The notes beneath the pieces were generated by a model. It did not search any database and was not told where the DNA came from. It saw nothing but the letters and a program-made list of their open reading frames with translations. The position numbers were made by a program, and so were the translations under genes. DNA of 64,000 bases. It comes from Actinomycetes bacterium. GTDB lineage: Bacteria > Actinomycetota > Acidimicrobiia > IMCC26256 > PALSA-610. The stretch spans positions 19,592 to 83,591 of the forward strand of contig JANYBW010000055.1 in the NCBI GenBank assembly GCA_025360585.1, given 5' to 3'. Shown in pieces: positions 33,766-42,405 of this stretch; the first letter of the stretch is position 1, and each line of letters opens with the position of its first letter.

Positions 33766-34590
33766 ATGAATCTGCAGATGAAGATCGATGCACTCCTCAG
33801 CCCGGAAGCTGGCGAGTGGACCATGTATGCCCGAAACCTCGCCACCGGCGCAACAGTCCGCCACAACGACACCTTGTCGATGCCGACCGCGAGTGCTGGC
33901 AAACAATTCGTATTGCTGCGGTACGCCCAGTTGTGCGCCGAAGGTCGCCTCGATCCAACAACGCGAGTCAGTCTTGGCGAAAACGATCACGTGCGCGGTA
34001 GCGGTGTCGCTCGCTATCTCATGCCCGGACTAAATCTCACGCTTGAAGATCACGCATACTTGATGATCATTATCTCCGACAATGTCTCGACCAATGTATT
34101 GTTGCGGGCGGTCGGCGGGCCAGAATCGATCCATCAAATGCTGCAAACGTTGGATCTTCACGGCGCCCAGATCGACTGCCCGATCACATTTCATGAGTTC
34201 GGCACGCTCGACTTCGCCACCAGCTCCGCGCACGCATTGGCGGAAAGCTTCGCAGTACTCCACGAACCCGACGCGCACGGATATCCGCTCGAAGCGGCGA
34301 AACGATGCTTGCGCATTCTCTTTCGCCAGCAACACGGAGAGTCGTTGCCCCGCCGTCTCCCAAACCTTCATCACGCAGCAGACTTTGGCTTCGATTTTCC
34401 ATTGAAGGTGTACAACAAGACGGGAGGGTACCCAGGTGTCGAAACCGATGCTGGGCTGTTCACCATGCCGAAGAGTGCATGGGTTGCATCAGTGATGGCA
34501 AAAGGCCTCGAAGGTGGCGCGCTCGATGGGGCGTGTGTTGTCATGGGCAACATCGGACACGAACTCTTCGAATCGTGGGGCGCAGAATGA
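33766..34590 (+). CDS. Class A beta-lactamase-like serine hydrolase, cytoplasmic
   Basis: 274 residues from ATG, no signal peptide. Class A landmarks: SxxK at Ser43-AGK46 (PTASAGKQFVLL), SDN at 104-106 (IIISDNVSTNVLLRAVGG) and KTG at 218-220 (VYNKTGGYPG). The omega-loop Glu is not clear. A cytoplasmic location argues against drug resistance; relatives include penicillin-binding-fold esterases and peptidases. Its stop overlaps the start of the D-amino-acid enzyme gene, suggesting a joint role, perhaps on D-amino-acid-containing compounds. Confidence 0.8.
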   Translation: MNLQMKIDALLSPEAGEWTMYARNLATGATVRHNDTLSMPTASAGKQFVLLRYAQLCAEGRLDPTTRVSLGENDHVRGSGVARYLMPGLNLTLEDHAYLMIIISDNVSTNVLLRAVGGPESIHQMLQTLDLHGAQIDCPITFHEFGTLDFATSSAHALAESFAVLHEPDAHGYPLEAAKRCLRILFRQQHGESLPRRLPNLHHAADFGFDFPLKVYNKTGGYPGVETDAGLFTMPKSAWVASVMAKGLEGGALDGACVVMGNIGHELFESWGAE

Positions 34591-35597
34591 ACGCTCCGAG
34601 ACGGGTTGGCGATATCCAAACACCCGCGTTGGTCATCGATGCGGCTGCGCTGGAACACAATCTCACGACGATGGCCAACGCTCGCCCCGGCGGCCGGCTC
34701 CGTCCGCACGTCAAGGCCCACAAGTCGACGGCGTTGGCCCGCTTACAACTCGCGCATGGGCACAGGAGCTTTTGCGCGGCTACCCCGCGCGAAATTTTGG
34801 GGTTGGCAGCCGCCGGTTTCACCGAAGACCTCCTCCTCGCGAACGAATGCATCGATCCACAACGGCTGCGCGCCCTCGCTCAGCTGGACACCGATGTGAT
34901 GATTGCACTGGACAGCGAAGCGACAATTGACGCGGCTTCGGCTGCCGGTATCCGCGCCGCGCTCATTGATGTCAACGTTGGATTGCCGAGGTGTGGATGT
35001 GATCCAAACAATGCGGGTCGACTCGCCGATGTTGCGCGCGATCGCGGCATCGCGATCCGCGGAGTCATGGGCTACGAAGGTCATGTCGTCGGCGTTGCCG
35101 ATCGCACGACCCGTTCCGAACAATGCAGAAATTCGATGGAGCTCCTGGCGCAAGCGCACGCGCTCGTCGGTGGCGAAATCATTTCAGCTGGCGGCACCGG
35201 AACCTTCGACATCAGCGCGCTCCCCACCGAGATCCAAGCCGGGTCGTACGCGCTGATGGACTCCACGTACGCACAGCTCGACACCCCGTTTCGCCAAGCC
35301 CTGTTTGTAGCCACAACCGTCGTGTCATCAAACTCGAAATTTGCCGTGGCCGATTGTGGGCTCAAAAGCTTGGGAATGGATCATGGAAACCCAGAAATCG
35401 CCAACAAAACTGTGTGGTTTTGTTCCGATGAACACACGACATTTTCTCGACCGGAGCCAGTCGGCACGCGGCTGCTGGTCACTCCCGCACACGTCGATCC
35501 CACTGCCGCGTATCACGAGCTGTATTACATTGCTGAAGGCGCAAACCCCGACGCCGCGGTCATCGACGAAATCGCAATCGATCTCCGCGGTTGGTGA
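34587..35597 (+). CDS. D-threonine aldolase / D-serine dehydratase-like PLP enzyme (alanine-racemase fold)
   Basis: 336 residues from an ATG overlapping the previous stop (ATGA). Fold-type III PLP signature at the N-terminus: TPALVIDAAALEHNLTTMA and LRPHVKAHKSTALA, with the PLP Lys in VKAHKS. Downstream: DVNVGLPRCGCDPN, MGYEGHV, SAGGTGTFDIS and VVSSNSKFAVADCGLKSLGMDHG, the metal-dependent DSD1-like C-terminal domain with His and Cys ligand candidates. It should cleave or deaminate a beta-hydroxy-D-amino acid in the cytoplasm. Confidence 0.85.
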   Translation: MNAPRRVGDIQTPALVIDAAALEHNLTTMANARPGGRLRPHVKAHKSTALARLQLAHGHRSFCAATPREILGLAAAGFTEDLLLANECIDPQRLRALAQLDTDVMIALDSEATIDAASAAGIRAALIDVNVGLPRCGCDPNNAGRLADVARDRGIAIRGVMGYEGHVVGVADRTTRSEQCRNSMELLAQAHALVGGEIISAGGTGTFDISALPTEIQAGSYALMDSTYAQLDTPFRQALFVATTVVSSNSKFAVADCGLKSLGMDHGNPEIANKTVWFCSDEHTTFSRPEPVGTRLLVTPAHVDPTAAYHELYYIAEGANPDAAVIDEIAIDLRGW

Positions 35598-35699
35598 TCA
35601 CAGGTGCGTCAACACCAACAGGTGACCCGTACTAGGCGAGTCGCGTGGTGAGCCAGGCGGGTCGCGAGACGTGCGAGCCGAGCTATGTGAGGTATCGAC

Positions 35700-36230
35700 T
35701 CAACAGTCGCGGTTGATCACGGAAACGAGACGCTTGGGCCATTCCATCAATGCTCCGTACCACGTTGAGAAACCCAAGCGATCAGGTTCAGATGAGTAGA
35801 CGCGAACTTTTGCCGTGAGGCATCGGTGAAACAACGAACGAGCACGCAACAAGTGATAGTTCGACGACACCAACACAACCGTGCGCCACTTTCGGCCGGT
35901 TGAGATACGTCTCACCATCTCCGCCTCACCGGCAGTACTGTCGGTGGCAGGCGAAGGGCACAACACTTCGAATCGTTGATGGGATCTGCATAACGCGTTC
36001 GCGGCCTTCCAACCTTTGCGTTCGCCGTTCGAGATCACGAGTACCTGACCCAAAACCTTCTCGGCGAGCGCGACGCCAGTGGCCAAGCGCGTCTCGTCGC
36101 CGGCGAGCACCACGACCGCATCTGCGTGTTGAATACCGTCGCGCGGGACGGGGCGCACAAGCTTCATATACGTCAATAGCAACGTGAGCGCGATTCCCAC
36201 CGCGGTTATTTTTCCCAACTTCCGCACCAC
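35700..36230 (-). CDS. DUF218 (YdcF/SanA-like) membrane-anchored protein
   Basis: 176 residues from GTG. One N-terminal hydrophobic helix ([17 protein letters not shown]), then a DUF218 Rossmann-like domain with [47 protein letters not shown] and [20 protein letters not shown]. Relatives include SanA, YdcF and ElyC, linked with envelope integrity and undecaprenyl-phosphate metabolism; the molecular activity is unsettled. Isolated between the D-amino-acid gene and an amidase pseudogene. Confidence 0.8.
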   Translation of the reverse strand: MVRKLGKITAVGIALTLLLTYMKLVRPVPRDGIQHADAVVVLAGDETRLATGVALAEKVLGQVLVISNGERKGWKAANALCRSHQRFEVLCPSPATDSTAGEAEMVRRISTGRKWRTVVLVSSNYHLLRARSLFHRCLTAKVRVYSSEPDRLGFSTWYGALMEWPKRLVSVINRDC

Positions 36231-36344
36231 CGCGCCATTCTCGCACAGAATGCGGCCTTTTACTACTGGATAAGGATGTCAGCTTTTAGTTGCGCTGAGG
36301 TCCCCCAACGCGCCAACATTCGGAGTACACCAACCCTTCAGGAG

Positions 36345-37266
36345 CAAACAAAGTCCGGCGATCCGTGCCATCACGGAACGAACTTTTTGAAACGCCATAA
36401 CTACCGGTCGACCACCACCGACCATCTTGCGCATCGGTTCTTTGAAGCGGGCTTCGTCTATCTCGGACGCACCAATACGCCGGAGTTTGGTCTGCTACCC
36501 ACGACCGAACCCGATGCCTATGGAGCGACACTCAATCCGTGCGATCCCGCGTATTCCAACGGCGGTTCCAGTGGTGGCTCTGCGGCCGCGGTGGCAAGCG
36601 GAATGGTGCCGATCGCACAACCCGCTCGGAACAGGCGACGTCGACCCGCAAGTGGTTCGCGAAACCGAAGCGACGGTCAGGCTCTTAGAGTCGCTCGGCC
36701 ACAGTGTCGTGCCGGGGTATCCAAAACAGCTCGAAGATCAACAACTGATCGGGAATTTCACCGCGCTCTGGGATGCGGGGCTCGTGGCATCGATCAACGA
36801 GGCACAACGCGCCGTCGGGGCCGAGCCCCAAGAAGGTGATTTCGAAGCGCTCACGATAGAGATGGCCGAGGGCGGTGGTGGGCTTACCGCACAGCAGCTC
36901 ATCGAAGCCGTCGCAACTGTGCAACGGCTCGGTTTCGAAACCGCGCAATGGTGGAGCGAAGACGGTTTCGACTTGTTGCTCACACCGACATTGGCAGAGC
37001 CACCCGTGCCCCTTGGCACGTTCGTCAACAACGAAGCACCGATTCTCGGATTCCTTCGCGCCGCGGCGTTCGCACCCTTTTGCGCGGGCTTCAATATCAC
37101 GGGACAGCCCGCAATTTCACTGCCGTTGGGTAGCAGCGATAGTGGCATGCCGATCGGTATTCATTTCGTCGCGGCGTACGGACGCGAAGACCTGCTCATT
37201 CGTGTCGCCGCGCAGCTAGAGACGGCAGCGCCCTGGTCGGGCCGTAGGCCCGCGATACACGCCTAG
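36345..37266 (+). pseudogene. Broken amidase (amidase signature family), internal deletion and frameshift
   Basis: Two pieces in different frames. The first, about 36345-36625, carries [35 protein letters not shown] and the AS motif [21 protein letters not shown]. The second, from about 36640, starts [20 protein letters not shown] and runs to the normal C-terminus (FNITGQPAISLPLG). The segment between, containing GGSIRIP with the nucleophile Ser, is deleted, and the N-terminal catalytic-Lys region is also missing. The product cannot be active. An intact amidase is at 48124-49518 but is not a close copy. Confidence 0.8.
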
Positions 37267-37275
37267 TGCACTGAG

Positions 37276-38106
37276 TCAGCCTCCGACGGTCAAGAAACCT
37301 GCGAGGTTTTCTTGATCGTGGCTGACTTCGTCGAAGAGCGACTGCTTCGATTCAAGGGGCAATTGCAGCGCCGTCAATGCTCCATCGATATCGCAGCTGC
37401 ATTCGGTTACCGCGTTCAACGAGCAGGCAATCGCGTCAGCAAGAATAACAACGCGGCCGAGCGCAGATTCAACTTGGTTCGGTAGGTGGTGATGCACACC
37501 GACTGCCGTCACGAATTCGGCCGGAAATTTCATGACGCCCAGGGCAGCGGCGCCAACTTCAGCATGGGTGATGCCAAATTCTTCACGTTCGGCAGCGACC
37601 AGCGTGAGGCCTTCTTCGGCTGCTAGTCGTTCGACGATGGCGTCGTAGCGACGGGGAGCGCGTCGGAATACCAACGCGGCGCCGAGGTCGTGCAAGAGCC
37701 CGACCGAAAACGCATCGTTGCCCGGCAAACCAACGCGTCGGGCGACTACTGATGATGCAGCCGCGGTCATGACGCAGTGCGGCCAGAAATCGTCGGGGAC
37801 GGAGCGTCCCTTTTCGGAGAACAAATCAAAAGCAGCAGTCGTAGCGAGTGCTCGGACCGTCGCTAAACCTAGGACGGTCACTGCCCGCCAGGCACTCGAG
37901 ACTTTGCCGGACAGCCCATAAAATGCTGTGTTTGCGAGCCGAATCACCTGGGTGCTGAGTGCGGGATCGCTTTCAATCAGGCGGCCAAGATCAGCTGCCG
38001 AAGTGCGCGGGTCCTCCAGCATCCACAGCAGGCGCATTGCGGCGCCCGGCTGCACGGGGAGTTGCGTGATCTCTGCGACAAGATCATTCGATTCTGTGGT
38101 GGCCAT
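37276..38106 (-). CDS. HDOD-domain signalling protein
   Basis: 276 residues from ATG with GGAG upstream; the longer upstream frame is noncoding-like. HDOD domain: ITQLPVQPGAAMRLLWMLEDP, LIESDPALSTQVIRLANTAFYG, WRAVTVLGLATVRALATTAAFD, GLLHDLGAALVF and GVHHHLPNQVE. Metal-binding HD residues are incomplete, as usual for HDOD. The degenerate GGDEF gene lies 47 bp upstream on the same strand, so the pair probably forms a signalling operon. Confidence 0.85.
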   Translation of the reverse strand: MATTESNDLVAEITQLPVQPGAAMRLLWMLEDPRTSAADLGRLIESDPALSTQVIRLANTAFYGLSGKVSSAWRAVTVLGLATVRALATTAAFDLFSEKGRSVPDDFWPHCVMTAAASSVVARRVGLPGNDAFSVGLLHDLGAALVFRRAPRRYDAIVERLAAEEGLTLVAAEREEFGITHAEVGAAALGVMKFPAEFVTAVGVHHHLPNQVESALGRVVILADAIACSLNAVTECSCDIDGALTALQLPLESKQSLFDEVSHDQENLAGFLTVGG

Positions 38107-38153
38107 GTCTGCTCCTCGCGTGAACTCGTGTTTGAGTTCACCGCTCCTTGTCG

Positions 38154-39455
38154 TTATCGGTCGTTTACAGCCGTTCCTGAGTACCGGTTTTGCTCCCGCA
38201 GCGATTCGAGCGAGCGTTCGGCCCGCTGCAATGTTTCCCATCCTGTTTCGGAGCCAATCGAGACCTCATGGACCATGCTGCATCTCGGCGTAAGTACGGT
38301 CCCGGCCGCGATCACTGGCGCGGTCAACGCTTGGCCGATCCGTTCGCCCCAACTTCGGTGGGAATCAGTGCGAGCACGATCTTGATCGCTCCGTGCCGAA
38401 GTTACGATTGCGAAGGTGGCACCATCGAGCCGACCCACGATGTCGCGGCTGCGCGTCGCGCCATTCAAGCTGTTGCCAACCGCTTGAAGCACCGCATCGC
38501 CGGCTTCGTATCCCAACGTTTCATTCAGGTTGCGAAGTCCTTCAACTTTGACAATAAGAACATGCGCGGGGTTGTCGAACTGGGCCAACTCCCGAAAGAA
38601 CGTACGGCGGGTTTCGACTGCGGTGAGACAATCAGTCCGGGACTGTTCGCGTCCTGCTTGGCGCCGTTCCTCAATCGTGATTGCTTCAGCGGCCAAGGAC
38701 GCGGAGCGAGCGACGTTGTCGCGTTCTTCGTGGGACAAGAACCGTTTGTCACCCACGTACGCGACCAAGACAATCGGAGAAGGCGCATCGTGGACTACCG
38801 CCGGAGTCACCAACCACCCGTGCCCAAGCCCGAATTCATTGCCCAATTCCTGTAGTTGGCCGCGAGCTGAGACGATCGCAGACTCTGCGATTGCAGTCAC
38901 GTCGCAGTCTGAGATTCGAAACGCGCGCCGGGCCCAACGGGCATCCATCGTCGGCGCAGCCACGAGCTCATAGGCCGCATCTCGATGCATGTAGAGCGCA
39001 ACGTCGGCACCCGGAATCGCAACTTCGGCCAAACGCGCAATCGAGTCGAACGCAACGCCGATCGGGATTGATTCGTTCGCGAGTGCCAGCAACGCGTTCG
39101 TGGCTTCGAGCTCTCGGGTTTGGATTTCAGTCGAATCACAGAGTCTCAGTAACAGCAGCGAGCGGGCGGCATCAACCATCGTCGAATCAACGACCGTTCG
39201 ATGCCAACCGCCGTCGAAACGTCGGGTGCGCACAACAATGTCGCGGCGCGACTCAGTCAGGAGTTGAAGCGCTCCCGACCGATCGGCCGGATGCACACAG
39301 GCCAAAAGGTCGTCGCCAACGTCGAGTCCCGAGAGTGGATCTTGCGCGCAATCGGTGCCGACCCACTCAACTCGGCCGTGCGCGTTCACCAAAAGCGCAC
39401 ATTGATCACGCAGTAATCGCACTGCATGAATCATCAATTCGTTATCCATGCTCAT
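38154..39455 (-). CDS. PAS-GAF protein with degenerate GGDEF domain
   Basis: 433 residues from ATG with AGGA upstream. Residues about 10-115 look PAS-like (LVNAHGRVEWVGTDC, VHPADRSGALQLL), 125-260 GAF-like, and 275-430 GGDEF-like (DCLTAVETRRTFFREL matches the DxLTGLxNRR start). The active-site motif is LDGAT at 343-347 (GRLDGATFAIV) instead of GGDEF, and no RxxD inhibitory site is evident, so cyclic-di-GMP synthesis is unlikely. It may bind GTP or act by protein contact with the adjacent HDOD protein. Confidence 0.8.
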   Translation of the reverse strand: MSMDNELMIHAVRLLRDQCALLVNAHGRVEWVGTDCAQDPLSGLDVGDDLLACVHPADRSGALQLLTESRRDIVVRTRRFDGGWHRTVVDSTMVDAARSLLLLRLCDSTEIQTRELEATNALLALANESIPIGVAFDSIARLAEVAIPGADVALYMHRDAAYELVAAPTMDARWARRAFRISDCDVTAIAESAIVSARGQLQELGNEFGLGHGWLVTPAVVHDAPSPIVLVAYVGDKRFLSHEERDNVARSASLAAEAITIEERRQAGREQSRTDCLTAVETRRTFFRELAQFDNPAHVLIVKVEGLRNLNETLGYEAGDAVLQAVGNSLNGATRSRDIVGRLDGATFAIVTSARSDQDRARTDSHRSWGERIGQALTAPVIAAGTVLTPRCSMVHEVSIGSETGWETLQRAERSLESLREQNRYSGTAVNDR

Positions 39456-39524
39456 CCCGTCATCCTTGACCAGCTTCTCGTCGGTAGCGCCAGACAAGAC
39501 CTTAAGGAACGGGCTGAAATTGGC

Positions 39525-41000
39525 CTATTCGTCCGCGAAATGCGATCGAGCCCGCAACGTAGGCAACCCTCCCGGACCGTCCACGGCCAACCAATGCAGC
39601 AGCCCGACGTAGAGAACTGTTCCAAGGAGCGCCGCAAGCGGCCACGCTAAAAATGTTCGAGCGAAAAATCCGACGGCACCGGCTGCTCCGGCAGAGGCAA
39701 TGGTGATCGCACCGGCACGGATCGGCAAGGGACGCAACGGAAGGTCGGCGACCTGGACGATGAGCAGCGACAGGACAAGGATCTCAGTAAGGATTGTCGC
39801 CGCAGCGGACCCATTGACTCCGTAACGAGGAATGAACATCAAGTTGAGGCCAACATTGATCGCGAGCCCGCACAAAGCAATGATCGGGTACATCCGACGC
39901 CGGTTCACCGTAATCAGACATACGTAAACTATTTGCGTACCGAAGTTCAACGCTTGCGCAGCGACGAGCCAACGAGCGGGCACGGCCGCAGCAACGTAAT
40001 CACTCCGAATCCAACCGAGCACTGGTGCGGCGAAGACTCCAAACATCACGACGGCGTAGCTCGCGATGATCATGACCAGCACCACGCTTTGGCGGACCGT
40101 CCGGTGGAACACGACGAGATTCCTGGGCCAGGCTTTCGCAAGTACGGGCAACATCGCGGCAATCATCGCCGGCGCGACAAACGCCAAAAGATCAGCAAAT
40201 TTATAGCCGATTTGGTAAATTCCAACCGCGACGCGACCGGAGTTTCCTGGGAGCACCCAGCGCAACATCAAACTATCGACCCGAAAGTACAGCGTTGCCA
40301 ACGCCGTTCCGACAGCCAAAGGAGCTGCGTCGATGATCCATCTCCGCCAACTCGAAAGATCAACTCGCAAGCGGATTCGCAACGTGCGCCGAACTACGAG
40401 CAGCACGACCAGCAAGGAAACTGCGTCGCTGGCAACAAAAGGCACGATATAGCGGAGCAACGAACCGCGGTGCGTGGTGTACAACGCGATCACCATCGCG
40501 AACTGTGCAACTTGGCCCAGAAACAGCGCTGCGGCCACAACACGCAACCACTGTTTCGCTTGACACACGCTGATCAACGACCACAACGCAGATGCGATCA
40601 AGTAGGACGTTCCACCAATCGCGACCGCTTGAATTTCAAGCGATGAATACGGACCGATGGTCGCGATGAGCAACGCGAGCCCGTACGTGACGAGCCCGAG
40701 CGCCAACCGAAACACAATGAAACGACTTGCGATCGAGGCCAACGCATCCGAAGCTGAGCGGCCAATCTCAGCCATCACAACTCGTGTCGTTTCAAAATCG
40801 GCGACCAAGCCCAGCAGCCCGAGAAGATTGAAAATCGAAGCAAACGAGCCGTACTGGACAACACTGAGTTGGCGAATAATCAGTACCGTTCCGGTCCAGC
40901 TCAGCACCGCACCACCGAGCCGGGCGGCCAGCAAAACACCCGCCCCCGATATCAGTGAACGCGAAGCACGCGGAGCACGCGGTGAAGATGTCTGAGTAAT
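39525..41000 (-). CDS. Wzx-like polysaccharide flippase (MATE/MOP superfamily); start possibly ATT
   Basis: 491 residues if translation starts at ATT 41000, preceded by GGGAG with five-base spacing and giving a short tail before helix 1. GTG codons at 41093 and 41126 are alternatives but would add an Arg-rich, noncoding-like leader and reach the divergent gene's start. Around thirteen hydrophobic helices; LSWTGTVLIIRQLSVVQYGSF and the central YQIGYKFADLLAFVAPAM are typical of lipid-linked-oligosaccharide flippases. It faces the GT4 gene divergently, suggesting a small surface-glycan locus. Confidence 0.75.
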   Translation of the reverse strand: MTQTSSPRAPRASRSLISGAGVLLAARLGGAVLSWTGTVLIIRQLSVVQYGSFASIFNLLGLLGLVADFETTRVVMAEIGRSASDALASIASRFIVFRLALGLVTYGLALLIATIGPYSSLEIQAVAIGGTSYLIASALWSLISVCQAKQWLRVVAAALFLGQVAQFAMVIALYTTHRGSLLRYIVPFVASDAVSLLVVLLVVRRTLRIRLRVDLSSWRRWIIDAAPLAVGTALATLYFRVDSLMLRWVLPGNSGRVAVGIYQIGYKFADLLAFVAPAMIAAMLPVLAKAWPRNLVVFHRTVRQSVVLVMIIASYAVVMFGVFAAPVLGWIRSDYVAAAVPARWLVAAQALNFGTQIVYVCLITVNRRRMYPIIALCGLAINVGLNLMFIPRYGVNGSAAATILTEILVLSLLIVQVADLPLRPLPIRAGAITIASAGAAGAVGFFARTFLAWPLAALLGTVLYVGLLHWLAVDGPGGLPTLRARSHFADE

Positions 41001-41101
41001 GTTCGCTCCCGAAATCTGCGACCGGACCTCGTGTCGCGGCTTACCCGCGATGCTACGGGATCGATCCGAGACGCGGTGCTGGTTGCGCGACACTGATAGC
41101 T

Positions 41102-42211
41102 GTGAACGAACGCGCACCACGACCACGAGCGCTCATCGGAGTAGTCCCCGGAAGTTTGGTATCGGGCGCCGAATCAGTGTTGTTACGAGACTGCGTTGCC
41201 GCGCGAGCGGCGGGCTGGAGCGTCCGAGTCGCGTGTAGCGAAGGGCCACTGGTCGCAAAACTGGAATCGCTCGGAATCGAACAAGTCCCGATCCCCAACT
41301 TGCGCCTCTCGGATGGCAACCGACTGTTGGCATTCGTGCGGTCATTTGCGGCCGCGGTGAGAGCAGGCTGGGTGCTGAGACGAGCGGTGACACCGGGAGA
41401 ACTGGTCATTGCCAACAGCATCAACGTCTTGCCCGCGACCTCGTTGCTCACACAGCACCGCGTGTTGTATTTCGGTCACGACGTACTGATTCGTAAAGAT
41501 CGACTCGCACTCCTCAAGGCGTTGCGGTCGCGAGTCCATCTCGCCGTAGCGGTCTCGGATGCAGTGGCCCGAACTATTCGATCGTCGGGAATCCCCACCC
41601 AGGTATTACACAACGGCACTCGTTGGCCCGTTGAGCGGGCCGCGGAACCGTCGAGCACCGACGCGCCTGTCATTGGGATCGCGGCGGTACTGACCCCATG
41701 GAAGGGCCATCACGTCTTACTTGAAGCCGTTTCGCAGCTTCGGCACCGCGAAACCATCTTGGAAATTATGGGCGGTACTCCTCCAAAAGAAGCGGAGTAC
41801 GAGGCATCGCTTCGCCACCGGTCGGCCCAACCCGATTTAGCCGGACGCGTTCGGTTTCTTTCCCACGTAGATGAGCCGTTGACTCCGATGCGGCGGTGGA
41901 CGATCGTGGTGCTGCCCAGTACTGATCCCGAAGCGGGCCCGTTGACCGCGCTCGAAGCCATGAGTGTCGGCGTGCCGGTCATCGGAACTGACCATGGCGG
42001 CATGGTCGAAGTCATCGGCGAAGCAGGCTTGTTGGTTCCGCCGGCTGACCCGATCGCACTCGCGGCTGCGATCGATCGCCTCCTTGACGATCCGGAATTG
42101 CAGCGCCGTTGCCGCGATGCCGGGCCGCGCCAAATCATCCAACACCGCCTGACTCTGGCTGATCACGAACAGCGAGTATTGGAGCTATTCGAGGCACAAC
42201 TCAGCTCGTAG
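41102..42211 (+). CDS. GT4-family (GT-B) glycosyltransferase
   Basis: 369 residues from GTG. N-terminal Rossmann half starts RALIGVVPGSLVSGAESVLL; the C-terminal nucleotide-sugar half has VIGIAAVLTPWKGHHVLLEA and the E-x7-E signature in PEAGPLTALEAMSVGVPVIG with DHGGMVEVIGEAGLLV. It transfers a sugar from an NDP donor, probably to a lipid-linked or surface acceptor. Divergent neighbour of the flippase. Confidence 0.88.
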   Translation: MNERAPRPRALIGVVPGSLVSGAESVLLRDCVAARAAGWSVRVACSEGPLVAKLESLGIEQVPIPNLRLSDGNRLLAFVRSFAAAVRAGWVLRRAVTPGELVIANSINVLPATSLLTQHRVLYFGHDVLIRKDRLALLKALRSRVHLAVAVSDAVARTIRSSGIPTQVLHNGTRWPVERAAEPSSTDAPVIGIAAVLTPWKGHHVLLEAVSQLRHRETILEIMGGTPPKEAEYEASLRHRSAQPDLAGRVRFLSHVDEPLTPMRRWTIVVLPSTDPEAGPLTALEAMSVGVPVIGTDHGGMVEVIGEAGLLVPPADPIALAAAIDRLLDDPELQRRCRDAGPRQIIQHRLTLADHEQRVLELFEAQLSS

Positions 42212-42218
42212 TGGTGCA

Positions 42219-42395
42219 GGGTGCTGCTAGTGGTGCACCGCAGAATTGCCGCAGTTGTGTATGGCGAAGGATCTGTGTTGCTGGCAAGGACACACGACGA
42301 GGCGTAGCCCTAGCTACGTTGAGGAGGAGGACGCAGTTTTCCAGCGACGCAGAGACGAGTCAGACAGCTGCGTCAATTCTGCGGGGTGCCGCTAG
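42219..42395. repeat. Long hairpin element with flanking 12-bp direct repeats upstream of lhr
   Basis: CCGCAGAATTGCCGCAG (42238-42254) pairs with 42368-42384 at 16 of 17 positions. Nested inside are GTTGCTGG (42277) with CCAGCGAC (42341) and a perfect CGTAGC-CCTA-GCTACG hairpin at 42303-42318, almost exactly at the centre. Direct repeats GGGTGCTGCTAG (42219-42230) and GGGTGCCGCTAG (42384-42395) flank it. This could be a MITE-type insertion or a structured leader RNA of lhr. Confidence 0.7.
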
Positions 42396-42405
42396 ATTGT
42401 CAACC

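Noticed and set aside
33766..34590. Acquired antibiotic-resistance beta-lactamase
   Set aside because: No signal peptide, no clear omega-loop Glu, and a coupled D-amino-acid enzyme gene point to a housekeeping or metabolic role.
42211..42405. Longer lhr reading frame starting at 42211
   Set aside because: The extra 65 codons run through the hairpin element, are Arg/Cys-rich and unlike Lhr N-termini; the family start matches GTG 42406.
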